From Bacteroidaceae bacterium (GTDB lineage Bacteria > Bacteroidota > Bacteroidia > Bacteroidales > Bacteroidaceae), in NCBI GenBank assembly GCA_024683455.1, contig JAIKYE010000102.1:1-49038 (forward strand): a stretch of 49,038 bases of DNA. The letters are read 5' to 3'. Below, piece after piece: positions 1 through 8,314 of this stretch; within the stretch, counting starts at the first letter, position 1; the number at the start of each line of letters is the position of its first letter. A program made the position numbers and the translations under genes. A model generated the notes under the pieces. That model did not search any database. It was not told the origin of the DNA and saw only the letters and a list, made by a program, of their open reading frames with translations.

Positions 1-677
1 CACTAAAGAGCCAGGGCGTAAGTACATTGGGTGGCCGCAAAGTTTGGTACGACCCCGATGTGAAACGTCTGAACTACGACGAGCAAGGAAACTTCCTGGG
101 TGAGTTCAACAGCAACGACCAGATTTTGGTAATACTGAAGAGTGGTGAGTTCTACCTGACCAACTTTGACCTGAACAATCACTTCGAGGATAATATCCTA
201 CGCATAGAGAAATATAAAGCCAACAAGGTGTGGACCGTTGCCTTGTTCGACCAAGATCAGAGCGGCTTCCTGTACGTGAAGCGCTTTGCTATGGAAGCTA
301 CCACACGTAGGCAGAACTTCTTGGGTGAGAATCCTGACAACCAGATGCTTATCCTTACGGATGTGGCATTCCCCCGTCTGTTGGTTACCATGGGTGGCAA
401 CGACAGTTTCCGTGAGCCTATAGAGGTGGATGCTGAGGCGTTTATCTCTGTCAAGAGTTTCAAGGCTCGAGGAAAGCGCGTGACTACCAATAATGTGGCC
501 AAAGTGGAGGAACTGGAACCTACAAGATTCCCTGAACCGGAACCAGAGCCCGTGGAAACTGAACCTGTGGAAGAGGAGGATGTGGAAGAAGCTGAAAACG
601 CAGATGACTTCGCAGGAAAAAGCCAGCAGGATGTGGCAGATGAGATGAACGGACAGTTGCACTTGTTTGATGATTAA
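1..677 (+). CDS. parC: DNA topoisomerase IV subunit A, C-terminal part (5' end outside window)
   Basis: The reading frame is already open at base 3 and continues through TTG at 27 without a start, so this is the 3' end of a longer gene. The visible 225 residues match the C-terminal beta-pinwheel (DNA-wrapping) region of Bacteroidota ParC-type subunits: STLGGRKVWYD, LNYDEQG, FYLTNFDLNNHFEDN and KVWTVALFDQDQSG are recognisable. The pinwheel is followed by an acidic tail (EPEPEPVETEPVEEED) and a short QLHLFDD end. With ParE the protein would unlink daughter chromosomes. The catalytic tyrosine domain lies upstream of the window. A GyrA assignment is less likely because no GyrA-box (QRRGGKG) is visible. 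The next gene starts inside its last codons (8-base overlap). Confidence 0.85.
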   Translation, partial: LKSQGVSTLGGRKVWYDPDVKRLNYDEQGNFLGEFNSNDQILVILKSGEFYLTNFDLNNHFEDNILRIEKYKANKVWTVALFDQDQSGFLYVKRFAMEATTRRQNFLGENPDNQMLILTDVAFPRLLVTMGGNDSFREPIEVDAEAFISVKSFKARGKRVTTNNVAKVEELEPTRFPEPEPEPVETEPVEEEDVEEAENADDFAGKSQQDVADEMNGQLHLFDD

Positions 678-1521
678 AAGGATTCTCCTTTCCCTGAATC
701 TGTGCCTCTTTGCTACGGTGGCTGTGGCACAGGATTATACCTCTTTGGTTAACGGTAAGGAGAAGAAGGATATGTCTGCTTCAGTCTCGAGACCCTTGCA
801 GGTATTCACTCTTTTTGGCGCAGGGTTCAGCAATCAGTTAGACACCTATCTCTCTCCCATGGAATATACGGGCTATCAGCTTAGTTTCCTCACGGGACGC
901 GAAAGAAGGACACACTGGGCAGATGGAAGCGTTTCGTTTCAGAGCATGCTGCAAGGTGCTTATTCACATACGCAGAATCCTGCCCGTACTGCTACTGCAT
1001 GGGGTGGAAGGTTGGCCTACGATGCAGGTTGGCATTATCACTGGCAACTATCTGACAGGCTTTCCTTAAAAGCTGGCGGTCTAGTGGGTGCTGATTTAGG
1101 ATTTCTCTATATTGCCCGTAACTCCAACAATCCTGCACAGGGACGTTTCAGCATAGACCTCTCGGCATCAGCAGGTGGAAGCTATAAGTTCAAGATAAAC
1201 AAGTTGCCGATGCTGATTAGCTATCAGGCAGATATGCCGCTGATGGGAGGTATGTTCAGCCCTCAGTTCGGTCAGAGTTATTATGATATCTCACAGGGAA
1301 GCAGAGACCATAATGTATGTTTCTCGCACCCAGGTAATGCGCTATGCTTCAGGCAGCTGTTGACGCTCGACCTGGAGTTCAACCGTGCCTCCCTTCGCCT
1401 AGGCTATATGGGAGATATTCGTCAGAGCCATGTCAATGGCATCCGCATGCATGATATCAACCATTCTTTCATGATTGGTTACGTCAGATACCTAAAGATT
1501 TTGAAGCGTGATGAAAGGTAG
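670..1521 (+). CDS. Exported beta-rich protein, probably DUF3316 family
   Basis: 283 residues from ATG 670, overlapping the parC stop by 8 bases, so probably translationally coupled. The N-terminus is a clear signal peptide (LLSLNLCLFATVAVAQ, cleavage near AVAQ/D). The rest has alternating hydrophobic/polar strands with many Gly and aromatic residues (AWGGRLAYDAGWHYHW, LSLKAGGLVGADLGFLY, ASLRLGYMGDI), as in small outer-membrane beta-barrels. I associate it with the Bacteroidota DUF3316 family, which has no known function to my knowledge; this is a recollection of family features, not a search. It ends GYVRYLKILKRDER, and the next gene begins 11 bases before its stop. Role unknown; location probably outer membrane or periplasm. 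Confidence 0.75.
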   Translation: MIKRILLSLNLCLFATVAVAQDYTSLVNGKEKKDMSASVSRPLQVFTLFGAGFSNQLDTYLSPMEYTGYQLSFLTGRERRTHWADGSVSFQSMLQGAYSHTQNPARTATAWGGRLAYDAGWHYHWQLSDRLSLKAGGLVGADLGFLYIARNSNNPAQGRFSIDLSASAGGSYKFKINKLPMLISYQADMPLMGGMFSPQFGQSYYDISQGSRDHNVCFSHPGNALCFRQLLTLDLEFNRASLRLGYMGDIRQSHVNGIRMHDINHSFMIGYVRYLKILKRDER

Positions 1522-2524
1522 ATTGTTGCTGCTTATGGCCTTTGTGCTGGGCCTTTGCTCATGCCAAAAAGGAGAGACGGAATATGATGATTCGCCTCAG
1601 GCTAATCTGGATGCCCTGTGGACTATCATTGATCAGCAATACTGTTTTCTGGATTACAAAGAGAAGGAACTGGGTATCTCTTGGGCTGATATTCATGCCA
1701 AGTACAGTGCACGCCTGAATCCTAAGATGACACGCACACAACTCTTTGAGGTGCTTTGTCAGATGTTGGGAGAACTGAAGGATGGACACGTGAATATCTC
1801 CAGCAGTGTAGATTTGGGACGCAACTGGTCTTGGAGGGAGGATTATCCCCTGAATCTGGACGAGGAGTTGCGCGACGCTTATTTACAGACCGACTACAAT
1901 CTATCTTCTGGACTCAAATACCGCATCTTGCCTGACAATATAGCCTACGTGGTATATGAAAGTTTCCAAAGTGCAATAGGGGAGGGCAATCTGGATGACA
2001 TGTTTCATTCCCTGCGAATGTGTAACGGCATGATTCTGGATATCAGAGGAAACGGAGGCGGTAACCTTGATTATGTAGAGAAGTTTGCCAGTCATTTTAC
2101 CAATGATAAAGTGCTGGTGGGCTATCGTTCTCACAAGACGGGAACTGGTCATAATGATTTCTCGCCATTGGAGGCCGAATACATCACACCCAGCAAAGGT
2201 GTCCGATGGCAGAAACCTTGTGTGGTACTTACCAACCATTCCTGTTACAGTGCGGCCAATACCTTCGTTCGTGACATGAAGGAGATGCCTCAAGTGACTA
2301 TTATGGGTGACTATACGGGAGGGGGCTCTGGCCTTCCGTTCTCCAGTGAGATACCTATAGGGTGGAGCGTTCGGTTCAGTGCCAGTCCCAGCTATGACGC
2401 CAGAAAAGAACAAATAGAGTTCGGCATAGCACCGGACATCCCCTGCGCATTAGACGCAGAGAAAGCAGCACAAGGCATAGATTCTATGATAGAGCGAGCG
2501 AGGGAGTTTATAAGTGAAAAATGA
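1511..2524 (+). CDS. S41-family peptidase, lipoprotein
   Basis: 337 residues from ATG 1511 (an in-frame GTG at 1508 is possible but less likely). The N-terminus is a lipoprotein signal ending LCSC with Cys18 as the lipidated residue. The central MILDIRGNGGG (about 174-184) and VVLTNHSCYSAANTF (about 238-252) are the strand and nucleophile motifs of C-terminal processing / tricorn-like S41 proteases; Ser247 is the likely nucleophile. An N-terminal helical part (30-100, ending LGELKDGHVNI) fits Bacteroidota S41 lipoproteins, and a clear PDZ domain is not obvious. Expected to face the periplasm or cell surface; substrate unknown. It overlaps the previous gene by 11 bases and probably belongs to the parC transcription unit. 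Confidence 0.88.
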   Translation: MKGRLLLLMAFVLGLCSCQKGETEYDDSPQANLDALWTIIDQQYCFLDYKEKELGISWADIHAKYSARLNPKMTRTQLFEVLCQMLGELKDGHVNISSSVDLGRNWSWREDYPLNLDEELRDAYLQTDYNLSSGLKYRILPDNIAYVVYESFQSAIGEGNLDDMFHSLRMCNGMILDIRGNGGGNLDYVEKFASHFTNDKVLVGYRSHKTGTGHNDFSPLEAEYITPSKGVRWQKPCVVLTNHSCYSAANTFVRDMKEMPQVTIMGDYTGGGSGLPFSSEIPIGWSVRFSASPSYDARKEQIEFGIAPDIPCALDAEKAAQGIDSMIERAREFISEK

Positions 2525-2564
2525 AAGCTACTAATAACTCGTCAATTATAATAATTAACCATAT

Positions 2565-4361
2565 ATGAGAAAGCTAACTAAACAAGAGATTTCAAACCTT
2601 ATCAGTCAAGGATGTACAGCAGAGGACTGGACAAATATCCAGGTCGGTGAAGAATTTAACCCTCAGTATATAAATAATGTAGAGTTTTATGGCAGCGTTA
2701 CGCTGGGGAGTTTCCAGAAAGATGTAGAGGTGGCTCCTGGCTTCACCAAGCACTCTGGTATCCGTAATGCTACATTACGCAATGTAGTTATCGGCAATGA
2801 CTGTCTCATAGAACATGTGGGCATTATTAATACAACAACAGATGCCACATTCGGGCAGGGGAAGATTATTTCAGTCCTTAATGAAGTGGGAGACGGCAAT
2901 GTGATGATCTTCGACGGGCTGAATTCACAACTGGCCAGTCTGATGGTGAAATACGAGCATGACAAGAGATTCACAGAGACTATCCGCTCTATCATACAAA
3001 AGAAGATAGAACTTACCAAACAGCCTGTTACCACTATCGGAAACGATGTGCGTATCACACATACCACGGGTATCATCAATTGCTATATCAGTGACGGATG
3101 TCAGATAGACGGAGCTTTACGGCTACAGGATTGTACCCTGAAAAGTATGCCGGGAGCAGGTGTAAAGATTGGGGTAGGTGTGATTTGCGAGAATTCTGTC
3201 GTATATAATGGCTCATCGGTATTGAACAATGCCAAATTAGAGAATTGTTTCGTTGGCGAGGCTTGTGTGATTACTGACGGCTTTACAGCCGAGAGCAGCC
3301 TGTTCTTTGCCAACTGCTACATGAGTAATGGCGAGGCTTGTGCTGCTTTCTGCGGTCCTTTCTCTGCCAGTCACCACAAGAGTTCTCTCCTTATCGGCGG
3401 AATGTTCAGTTTCTATAATGCAGGCTCTGCTACCAACTTCTCTAACCATGCCTACAAAATGGGTCCCATGCATTGGGGCGTTCTGGACCGAGGTACCAAG
3501 ACGGCCAGTGGAAGCTATATACTTATGCCTGCTCATATTGGCACCTTTAGCGTATGTTTTGGTAAGTTGATGCATCACCCAGATACACGCAAGCTGCCTT
3601 TCTCATACCTGATTGCCTATGGCGACGAAATGTTTCTGGTGCCAGGGCGCAATCTGACAACGGTAGGATTGTATCGTGATATCCGCAAGTGGCCCAAACG
3701 CGACAAACGTCCTGATGAAGCGCGCAATTCTATTGTCAATTTCGACTGGCTGTCTCCTTTCTCCGTAGGCGGTATTATGGTTGCCAAGCGTACACTGGAA
3801 GGACTGCGTGAGATATCTGGCGATGTAGCTACCTATAATTTCCACGATTACGTCATCAAGAACTCTTCTCTGAAGAAAGGTATCAAGTATTATGACATTG
3901 CCTTGCGCATCTATATGGGTGCTGTGATGAAGCGTCATATTCTGGAGGTGCCTCGCTCCAGTGTAGGAACAGGTAAGTGGAGCGACCTGAGCGGTCTGCT
4001 TATCCCTGTTACAGAAGAACAGCGTATAGTGGAAGCCATCAAGAATGGAGAGTTGGACACTATCAGTGCCATCCGTGAAGAATTCATAACCGCCAACAAG
4101 AACTACTCTGAATATCGTTGGGCGTGGAGCTATCGCCTTATCCGTGAATACTATGGAATAGAAGGTGAGATTACGCCAGAGATTGCTGAGCGTGTGATGG
4201 AGGACTATATCACGGCCCGTCGCGCCTGGATTGCGGAGATACGTAAAGATGCAGTCAAGGAATTCGAACTGGGCGACATTGACGAAAGCGTCCTGAACGA
4301 ATTCCTTGAGGTTTTGGACAAAGAGGTGGAGTACGAGCGCCTTATGAAATACGAAATGTAG
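2565..4361 (+). CDS. Left-handed beta-helix protein, probably DUF4954 family
   Basis: 598 residues, no signal peptide, so probably cytoplasmic. Residues about 35-270 contain hexapeptide-type turns of a left-handed beta-helix (IGNDVRI, ISDGCQIDG, GAGVKIGVGV, VGEACVI), the fold used by sugar-nucleotide and acyltransferases. The C-terminal part is mostly helical and charged. The length and the phrases FCGPFSASHHKSSLL and GSYILMPAHIGTFSVCFGKLMHHP fit what I recall of the Bacteroidota DUF4954 family; its reaction is not known to me. It starts 40 bases after the S41 gene and converges on the M16-like gene with only 8 bases between stops. A nucleotidyl- or acyltransferase-like role is possible but not shown. 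Confidence 0.75.
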   Translation: MRKLTKQEISNLISQGCTAEDWTNIQVGEEFNPQYINNVEFYGSVTLGSFQKDVEVAPGFTKHSGIRNATLRNVVIGNDCLIEHVGIINTTTDATFGQGKIISVLNEVGDGNVMIFDGLNSQLASLMVKYEHDKRFTETIRSIIQKKIELTKQPVTTIGNDVRITHTTGIINCYISDGCQIDGALRLQDCTLKSMPGAGVKIGVGVICENSVVYNGSSVLNNAKLENCFVGEACVITDGFTAESSLFFANCYMSNGEACAAFCGPFSASHHKSSLLIGGMFSFYNAGSATNFSNHAYKMGPMHWGVLDRGTKTASGSYILMPAHIGTFSVCFGKLMHHPDTRKLPFSYLIAYGDEMFLVPGRNLTTVGLYRDIRKWPKRDKRPDEARNSIVNFDWLSPFSVGGIMVAKRTLEGLREISGDVATYNFHDYVIKNSSLKKGIKYYDIALRIYMGAVMKRHILEVPRSSVGTGKWSDLSGLLIPVTEEQRIVEAIKNGELDTISAIREEFITANKNYSEYRWAWSYRLIREYYGIEGEITPEIAERVMEDYITARRAWIAEIRKDAVKEFELGDIDESVLNEFLEVLDKEVEYERLMKYEM

Positions 4362-4369
4362 GCGAATCG

Positions 4370-5086
4370 TTAACGCTTAGTGAGGCAGCGCGTTTTGTTG
4401 CCCGCAATGTTAGGCACTTCATACTTACCGTTTGTGTGCAACGATGCAATATATTTGTTCAGCAAAGGCAACAGTTCGGATTCTGGAACATTTCCTGAGA
4501 TGACGAACGTAAAATCTCCCACATCGCTGAAACGCTGTGCTACAAGCTGCATAACCAGATCGTAATTGATAACATCCAGGTCGGCATGCGTCAGACCTGT
4601 TGGTGTGTCCTTGTCCATGCAGTCGATTTTCGTATGCATGCTATCGCGCCAAGTTTTGAAAGCGTCTGTGTCTGTACGTAATCGGGTAAAGTAGAGATTG
4701 TTCATCTGAAACATTTTTTCCAGATTGTTCGTTGAGGCATGGGAAGTAATATGCTCCTCATATTCACCTACATAGGGCGTAACGCTGACATTGCTTTCAT
4801 CCATGGCTTTCTGCAGTTCTTGCTGACTGTATCCCGCCAATCCGCTTACTGCCAGACATTCGTTCAGGACTTTCAGGTTAGCAGGGAGTATATCGGTATA
4901 AAGTGATGTGCCGCCTTTACTGAGGGCATACATGGTAACACCGTCTTCACAGTTCCCTGTCTGATTGAAGAGGACGTTTACGCCGTTCGAGAGCGTATAT
5001 TGTTTCACGTTGTTCTCATTCTTGGCAACTATAGCTGTGAGACCTGAGGTTAACATCACAGCTATGCAAATCATAATCTTTTTCAT
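4370..5086 (-). CDS. Orphan half-M16 peptidase-like exported protein, probably not catalytic
   Basis: 238 residues with a signal peptide (MICIAVMLTSGLTAIVA). The body resembles the C-terminal, non-catalytic half of Bacteroidota M16 (PqqL/insulinase-type) proteases: LSNGVNVLF, SKGGTSLYTD, a GLAGYSQQELQK helix, VSVTPYVGEYEEHITSHAS, LEKMFQMNNLYFT and DVGDFTFVISGNV. The HxxEH zinc motif is absent, and family members are usually 400-950 residues, so most of a normal protein is missing. The segment between about residues 155 and 180 looks shortened relative to the family. It may be a decayed remnant that kept an export signal, or a small non-enzymatic partner of a full M16 enzyme. No clear TAnnTTTG promoter is seen upstream. 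Confidence 0.7.
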   Translation of the reverse strand: MKKIMICIAVMLTSGLTAIVAKNENNVKQYTLSNGVNVLFNQTGNCEDGVTMYALSKGGTSLYTDILPANLKVLNECLAVSGLAGYSQQELQKAMDESNVSVTPYVGEYEEHITSHASTNNLEKMFQMNNLYFTRLRTDTDAFKTWRDSMHTKIDCMDKDTPTGLTHADLDVINYDLVMQLVAQRFSDVGDFTFVISGNVPESELLPLLNKYIASLHTNGKYEVPNIAGNKTRCLTKR

Positions 5087-5281
5087 TGTGTGTAGTCTTA
5101 ATTGTTTAACTTCTTTCTACACGTATGTCGCAAGAAGTTCCCAAAAACTACACTTTTTCCCAGAATTTTTTACTTATATAAAAAAACCTGCTACAATCTC
5201 AAGAACTGAGACGTAGCAGGCATTACAACACTTTACCTTAAACTTCTTTATCTCAATGAAAAAAGCCTTTCCTGTTTTATG
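5087..5281. other. Intergenic stretch downstream of a tentative minus-strand gene
   Basis: No credible coding sequence. It contains the minus-strand terminator at 5180-5220 and the leader of the M16-like gene. A CTACACGTA word at 5116-5124 matches a word repeated near 13160-13220. Confidence 0.5.
5180..5220 (-). terminator. Rho-independent terminator on the minus strand
   Basis: CCTGCTAC (5187-5194) pairs perfectly with GTAGCAGG (5213-5220). Inside, TCTCA (5197-5201) pairs with TGAGA (5207-5211) around a 5-base loop. Read on the minus strand, the stem is followed directly by seven T (complement of 5180-5186). It ends transcription coming from the 5282-5635 region, which suggests that region is transcribed leftwards. 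Confidence 0.85.
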
Positions 5282-5635
5282 TTAGCGCAGCACTTGACAA
5301 AATCTTCTCTGTGAACTCCAACACATTCTGGTAGACTGAAGATTCTCATGATGTGAAATTCTTTGCTCACAGAGCACTCTGTTAAGTCTGCGATGAATAT
5401 TCTGTTTCTGTTGACGCGCAGTTTTCGCAACACTCCATTCTCCATTTTGTTTCCAGCTGTGAGAGGCGAGCCATATGTTTGCTGCCATAAATTGTTTACC
5501 AGTATTCACTCTAGATGGAGTTATATACGTTTGTGACAATGTAAATGATCTTGTGGGTTTTGTCACAAGTATGACAGCAGAACTAACCTGTTGGAATAGG
5601 AAAAATGCGATAAAATATATAAGTAAATGTTTCAT
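5282..5635 (-). CDS. Doubtful small exported protein or gene remnant
   Basis: 117 codons on the minus strand. The start is a good signal peptide (LLIYFIAFFLFQQVSSA). The rest is basic, rich in Arg, Gln and Ser, and ends abruptly (RRFCQVLR); I do not recognise it. An overlapping frame (5248-5445) also stays open, so a frameshifted remnant of a longer exported protein is possible. A strong terminator 62 bases beyond the stop supports real transcription. No TAnnTTTG box is seen just upstream, so it may be read through from the DUF3244-like gene at 5809-6216, past the hairpin at 5657-5732. Confidence 0.4.
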   Translation of the reverse strand: MKHLLIYFIAFFLFQQVSSAVILVTKPTRSFTLSQTYITPSRVNTGKQFMAANIWLASHSWKQNGEWSVAKTARQQKQNIHRRLNRVLCEQRISHHENLQSTRMCWSSQRRFCQVLR

Positions 5636-5656
5636 AATATGTTCAAAAAAGCGCGA

Positions 5657-5732
5657 CCCTCACCTTGGGAAGTCTTCTGGACTTTTGTCACAGAGAGACT
5701 TCCCGAAATTGAATAACTAACAGGGGTGAGGT
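5657..5732 (-). other. Nested-hairpin RNA element (attenuator, terminator or small RNA candidate)
   Basis: GGGAAGTCT (5667-5675) pairs perfectly with AGACTTCCC (5696-5704), and an outer CCTCACC (5658-5664) pairs with GGTGAGG (5725-5731), giving a two-tier structure of about 75 bases. On the minus strand it is followed after GTCGCGC by six T, so it can act as a terminator for the 5809-6216 gene or as an attenuator before the 5282-5635 frame. It matches no RNA family I recognise. Confidence 0.5.
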
Positions 5733-5808
5733 TAAAATAAATTGTGCATCAAACAAGGACACATAACCATGCCTTATTTCTTCGATTATATTTTCTGGTA
5801 AAAGTTAT

Positions 5809-6216
5809 TTAATCTTCTAATCCAAATTCACCTTCGTAACTTGTCCCATCAACGATGATCTCAAGATAATAGAGGCCTGCTTCCAATGAGGCGAGTGAAA
5901 TGGTTGCTTCTTCCTGATTCTCGAAGGAGATTTCGCCAAAAGCTACTTCATCATCGTCCTCATTATATATATAATATGTAATGTTGCTACCCTCTGTATC
6001 GAACAACTCAAGACAGCGAGCGTCCTCGTTCAGGTAAATATCTATATATAAAAGAGTGGGCTTTGCTGGAGCTCTCTTAGGACCAGCTGTATTTCCTACC
6101 TTAGGTGTACGAGTGTACGCACGCACGGGCGTTCCACCTTTTCCGTCTGCAAATACTGTTGTTGCCTGCATCATCATCGCAAGCAGAATCATTGATAACT
6201 TTAAAATAGTTTTCAT
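5809..6216 (-). CDS. Small exported DUF3244-like protein
   Basis: 135 residues. The signal peptide runs to about VFA/DG (residues 1-24). A Pro/Lys/Arg-rich stretch (KVGNTAGPKRAPAKPT) leads into a beta-sandwich-like domain of about 80 residues whose pattern (IDIYL, LELFDTEG, AFGEISF, ISLASLEAGLYYLEI, GTSYEGEF) fits DUF3244, a short Bacteroidota domain of unknown function resembling T9SS sorting-domain beta-sandwiches. Acidic runs (NEDDDE) are notable. It is divergent from the TPR/HTH regulator across a 288-base region rich in ATGTTTCA words, which suggests shared control. The function is unknown; exported location is inferred from the signal. Confidence 0.75.
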   Translation of the reverse strand: MKTILKLSMILLAMMMQATTVFADGKGGTPVRAYTRTPKVGNTAGPKRAPAKPTLLYIDIYLNEDARCLELFDTEGSNITYYIYNEDDDEVAFGEISFENQEEATISLASLEAGLYYLEIIVDGTSYEGEFGLED

Positions 6217-6247
6217 AATTTTGATGTTTTAGAGGTTTTTGCTGGGA

Positions 6248-6255
6248 CAAAATTA
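6248..6255 (-). promoter_or_regulatory. Promoter -7 element for the DUF3244-like gene
   Basis: The minus strand reads TAATTTTG, a match to the Bacteroidota -7 consensus TAnnTTTG, about 32 bases before the start codon at 6216. Confidence 0.6.
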
Positions 6256-6285
6256 CGCGGTATCAATCTAACACAAAAATATTTT

Positions 6286-6433
6286 ATGTTTCATTGTGTT
6301 TCTCTGGAATGTTAAAATTTGTTACATTCTCAGAAATCTGTATGTAATTCGTTGAAAATCAGTTTGTAACAAATGTTTCAGGTGGTTTCATTTTTTTTGC
6401 AAAAAAAAGAGCTTGAGAAACAGAATGAAACAT
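6286..6433. repeat. ATGTTTCA operator-like repeats in a divergent promoter region
   Basis: ATGTTTCA occurs at 6286-6293 and 6373-6380, and its inverse TGAAACAT at 6426-6433. GGTTTCA (6384-6390) and GAAACAG (6417-6423) are partial copies. The copies lie between the two divergent promoters, so they could be operators for a regulator controlling both genes. No protein is assigned to them. Confidence 0.4.
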
Positions 6434-6472
6434 TTTTACCGCAAAAAAAGCATTTTATTCCTGTTTTTTTTA

Positions 6473-6480
6473 TAAATTTG
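6473..6480 (+). promoter_or_regulatory. Promoter -7 element for the TPR/HTH regulator
   Basis: TAAATTTG fits TAnnTTTG and lies 24 bases before ATG 6505. The region before it is T-rich and gives no clear -33 box. Confidence 0.65.
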
Positions 6481-6504
6481 TGCCTGATTTTTGGCGTTTA
6501 GTTT

Positions 6505-8268
6505 ATGAAAAGACATACAGTTTGGTGCTTTTTTTTGTTTATCTTCCTTTTTGGGGTTTCATGTTCGAACGATGAAACCTTAAAGAAGTTGGAGCAAATC
6601 AAGACGTTAGGTGATTCAGATCCTACAGAGGCACTGATGAAGCTTGATTCCCTTGATGCTCAAATTAAGGGTTCGAGCGACTATACTAAGCGCAAAAGTG
6701 AATTGCTACGTGTCAGACTTAAGGATAAGGCATATATTGAACCCACCTCTGATACTAAGATAAAGAAGTTGGTGAGTTATTTTGAGAAAAATGGGTCTTT
6801 AGTTGAGAAACAAGAGGTGCACTATTATGCCGGCAGCACATACCGAGATTTACAGGATACGCCCCGTGCTTTGGAACATTTCTATAAATCAATAGAATAT
6901 GCAAATGATAACGGAGGCGAATGTGATTCCATTCTATTGGCCAATACGTACTCCAATATTCATTATTTGCAATATCGAGTTCAAAACTATAACGAATCCA
7001 TCAAGTCTGCCCAAAAGGAACTTGAGATAAGTAATAAAATAGGGACAGATGTGATAATTCCGTATATGCATATCGGGGTGTCATATTTAGCCCTGAATAA
7101 GCCAGAAGAAGCTGAGGCTGCCCTTGATTCAGCCTATGTATATGTCAAGGATTCTTCGAATGAATCAGAGAAACAGGATATTCTTGTCCTGTTGTTGAAT
7201 AACTATTCTGAACTGAGATTATTATCGAAAGCAAAAGACTGTTTTAAACTTATAACGGAGAACCCTCTGGAAGGCCGTCCCTCTTATTCATGCGTCGCTT
7301 TTGCACAATATTATGAGACTTTGGGTAAGACGGATTCTGCAGCTATCTATTGTAAGCGACTTCTGGACGAGGGAGATGACGTATATTATAAATATGATGC
7401 AGGAAGACTCATATTTAAGATGTATAGCCAGGTAGGTGATGCAGAGAATGCCAGACGATATGCCGAGGCATTTATGCAACTAAGTGACTCCATGGACTTT
7501 GGAAGGCGTCAGGAGCAGGCTGCTACGGTCAACAATATTTATCAGTATCACTGGGATCAGAAGAAGGAACAAGAACTGAAGGAAGAAAAAGAACAATACA
7601 AGAATTTTTCCATCATTATATTCCTTGGGGCATCACTGTTGATTTGTATCGCATACATCCTTAATTTCAAGAGAAAGCAAAAACACCAGAAGGAGGTGGC
7701 TGCCCTTTCTTCTGCCTTACAACGCGTCTCTGATGACGGGAAACAGTTGAGAGAGGAGATTAAGCAGAAAGAAAAGGAACTGGAGGATTCAAAAGTTTCT
7801 CTGGAAAAGTCATCTGATGAGCTGGACAACGTCAAGAAAAAGCTTCTGCTTGTAAACCAGGAGTTGGCGGAGAATTATGACGCCCTAAAGAAGACAGAGC
7901 AGCAGTTGGAAGAGAAGAAGGAACAGAATAAGGCCTATATTAAGCTTCTGCATCAGTCAGAATTTGAGGAAAATGCTGAGGATGTCATCCGTACTGTCAG
8001 GGAAGCCTCAAAGGGTAAGAAGGAAATGACGTTGGCCGAATGGAAACAACTTTATCAGGCAGTTGATGAGTTGTACCCAACATTCCACGAGACAATATTG
8101 AAGGAATGTGAAGGTGTAGGTGATAAGGAGATGCAGGTTCTTTATCTGCTTAGGATAGGTCTTTCTAAGCAGCAGATTATGAACATGACCAATCTGGCTC
8201 GCGTTACCATCTGGCGATGGGAAAAGAAGTTTGATTGGGTAATAAGTGACGAACAAATTTCCTCATAA
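6505..8268 (+). CDS. Membrane-tethered TPR regulator with C-terminal HTH
   Basis: 587 residues. The N-terminus is a signal ending GVSC (Cys20), followed by SNDE, so a lipoprotein is possible. Residues about 25-345 are helical TPR-like repeats (ALEHFYKSIEYA, EEAEAALDSAYVY), predicted periplasmic. One membrane helix (about 368-387, FSIIIFLGASLLICIAYIL) is followed by basic residues. A long coiled coil spans about 390-490. The C-terminus (about 543-577) holds a helix-turn-helix: LLRIGLSKQQIMNMTNLARVT-type spacing, ending IWRWEKKF. This layout is common in Bacteroidota regulators that sense periplasmic signals and bind DNA. It sits 94 bases upstream of the GH43 gene, a plausible target, and shares its upstream region with the DUF3244-like gene. 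Confidence 0.85.
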   Translation: MKRHTVWCFFLFIFLFGVSCSNDETLKKLEQIKTLGDSDPTEALMKLDSLDAQIKGSSDYTKRKSELLRVRLKDKAYIEPTSDTKIKKLVSYFEKNGSLVEKQEVHYYAGSTYRDLQDTPRALEHFYKSIEYANDNGGECDSILLANTYSNIHYLQYRVQNYNESIKSAQKELEISNKIGTDVIIPYMHIGVSYLALNKPEEAEAALDSAYVYVKDSSNESEKQDILVLLLNNYSELRLLSKAKDCFKLITENPLEGRPSYSCVAFAQYYETLGKTDSAAIYCKRLLDEGDDVYYKYDAGRLIFKMYSQVGDAENARRYAEAFMQLSDSMDFGRRQEQAATVNNIYQYHWDQKKEQELKEEKEQYKNFSIIIFLGASLLICIAYILNFKRKQKHQKEVAALSSALQRVSDDGKQLREEIKQKEKELEDSKVSLEKSSDELDNVKKKLLLVNQELAENYDALKKTEQQLEEKKEQNKAYIKLLHQSEFEENAEDVIRTVREASKGKKEMTLAEWKQLYQAVDELYPTFHETILKECEGVGDKEMQVLYLLRIGLSKQQIMNMTNLARVTIWRWEKKFDWVISDEQISS

Positions 8269-8314
8269 TTAGCAATTTTTTTGGTTCAAGGGTAGGCTAC
8301 ATTACTTTTTTTCG

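Noticed and set aside
5475..5720. An 81-codon plus-strand frame in the 5.1-5.8 kb stretch
   Set aside because: No promoter or recognisable domain, and the strong terminator nearby points to minus-strand transcription.
5657..5732. tRNA gene in the nested hairpin
   Set aside because: No cloverleaf, no T-loop GTTC box in the right place and no anticodon arm.
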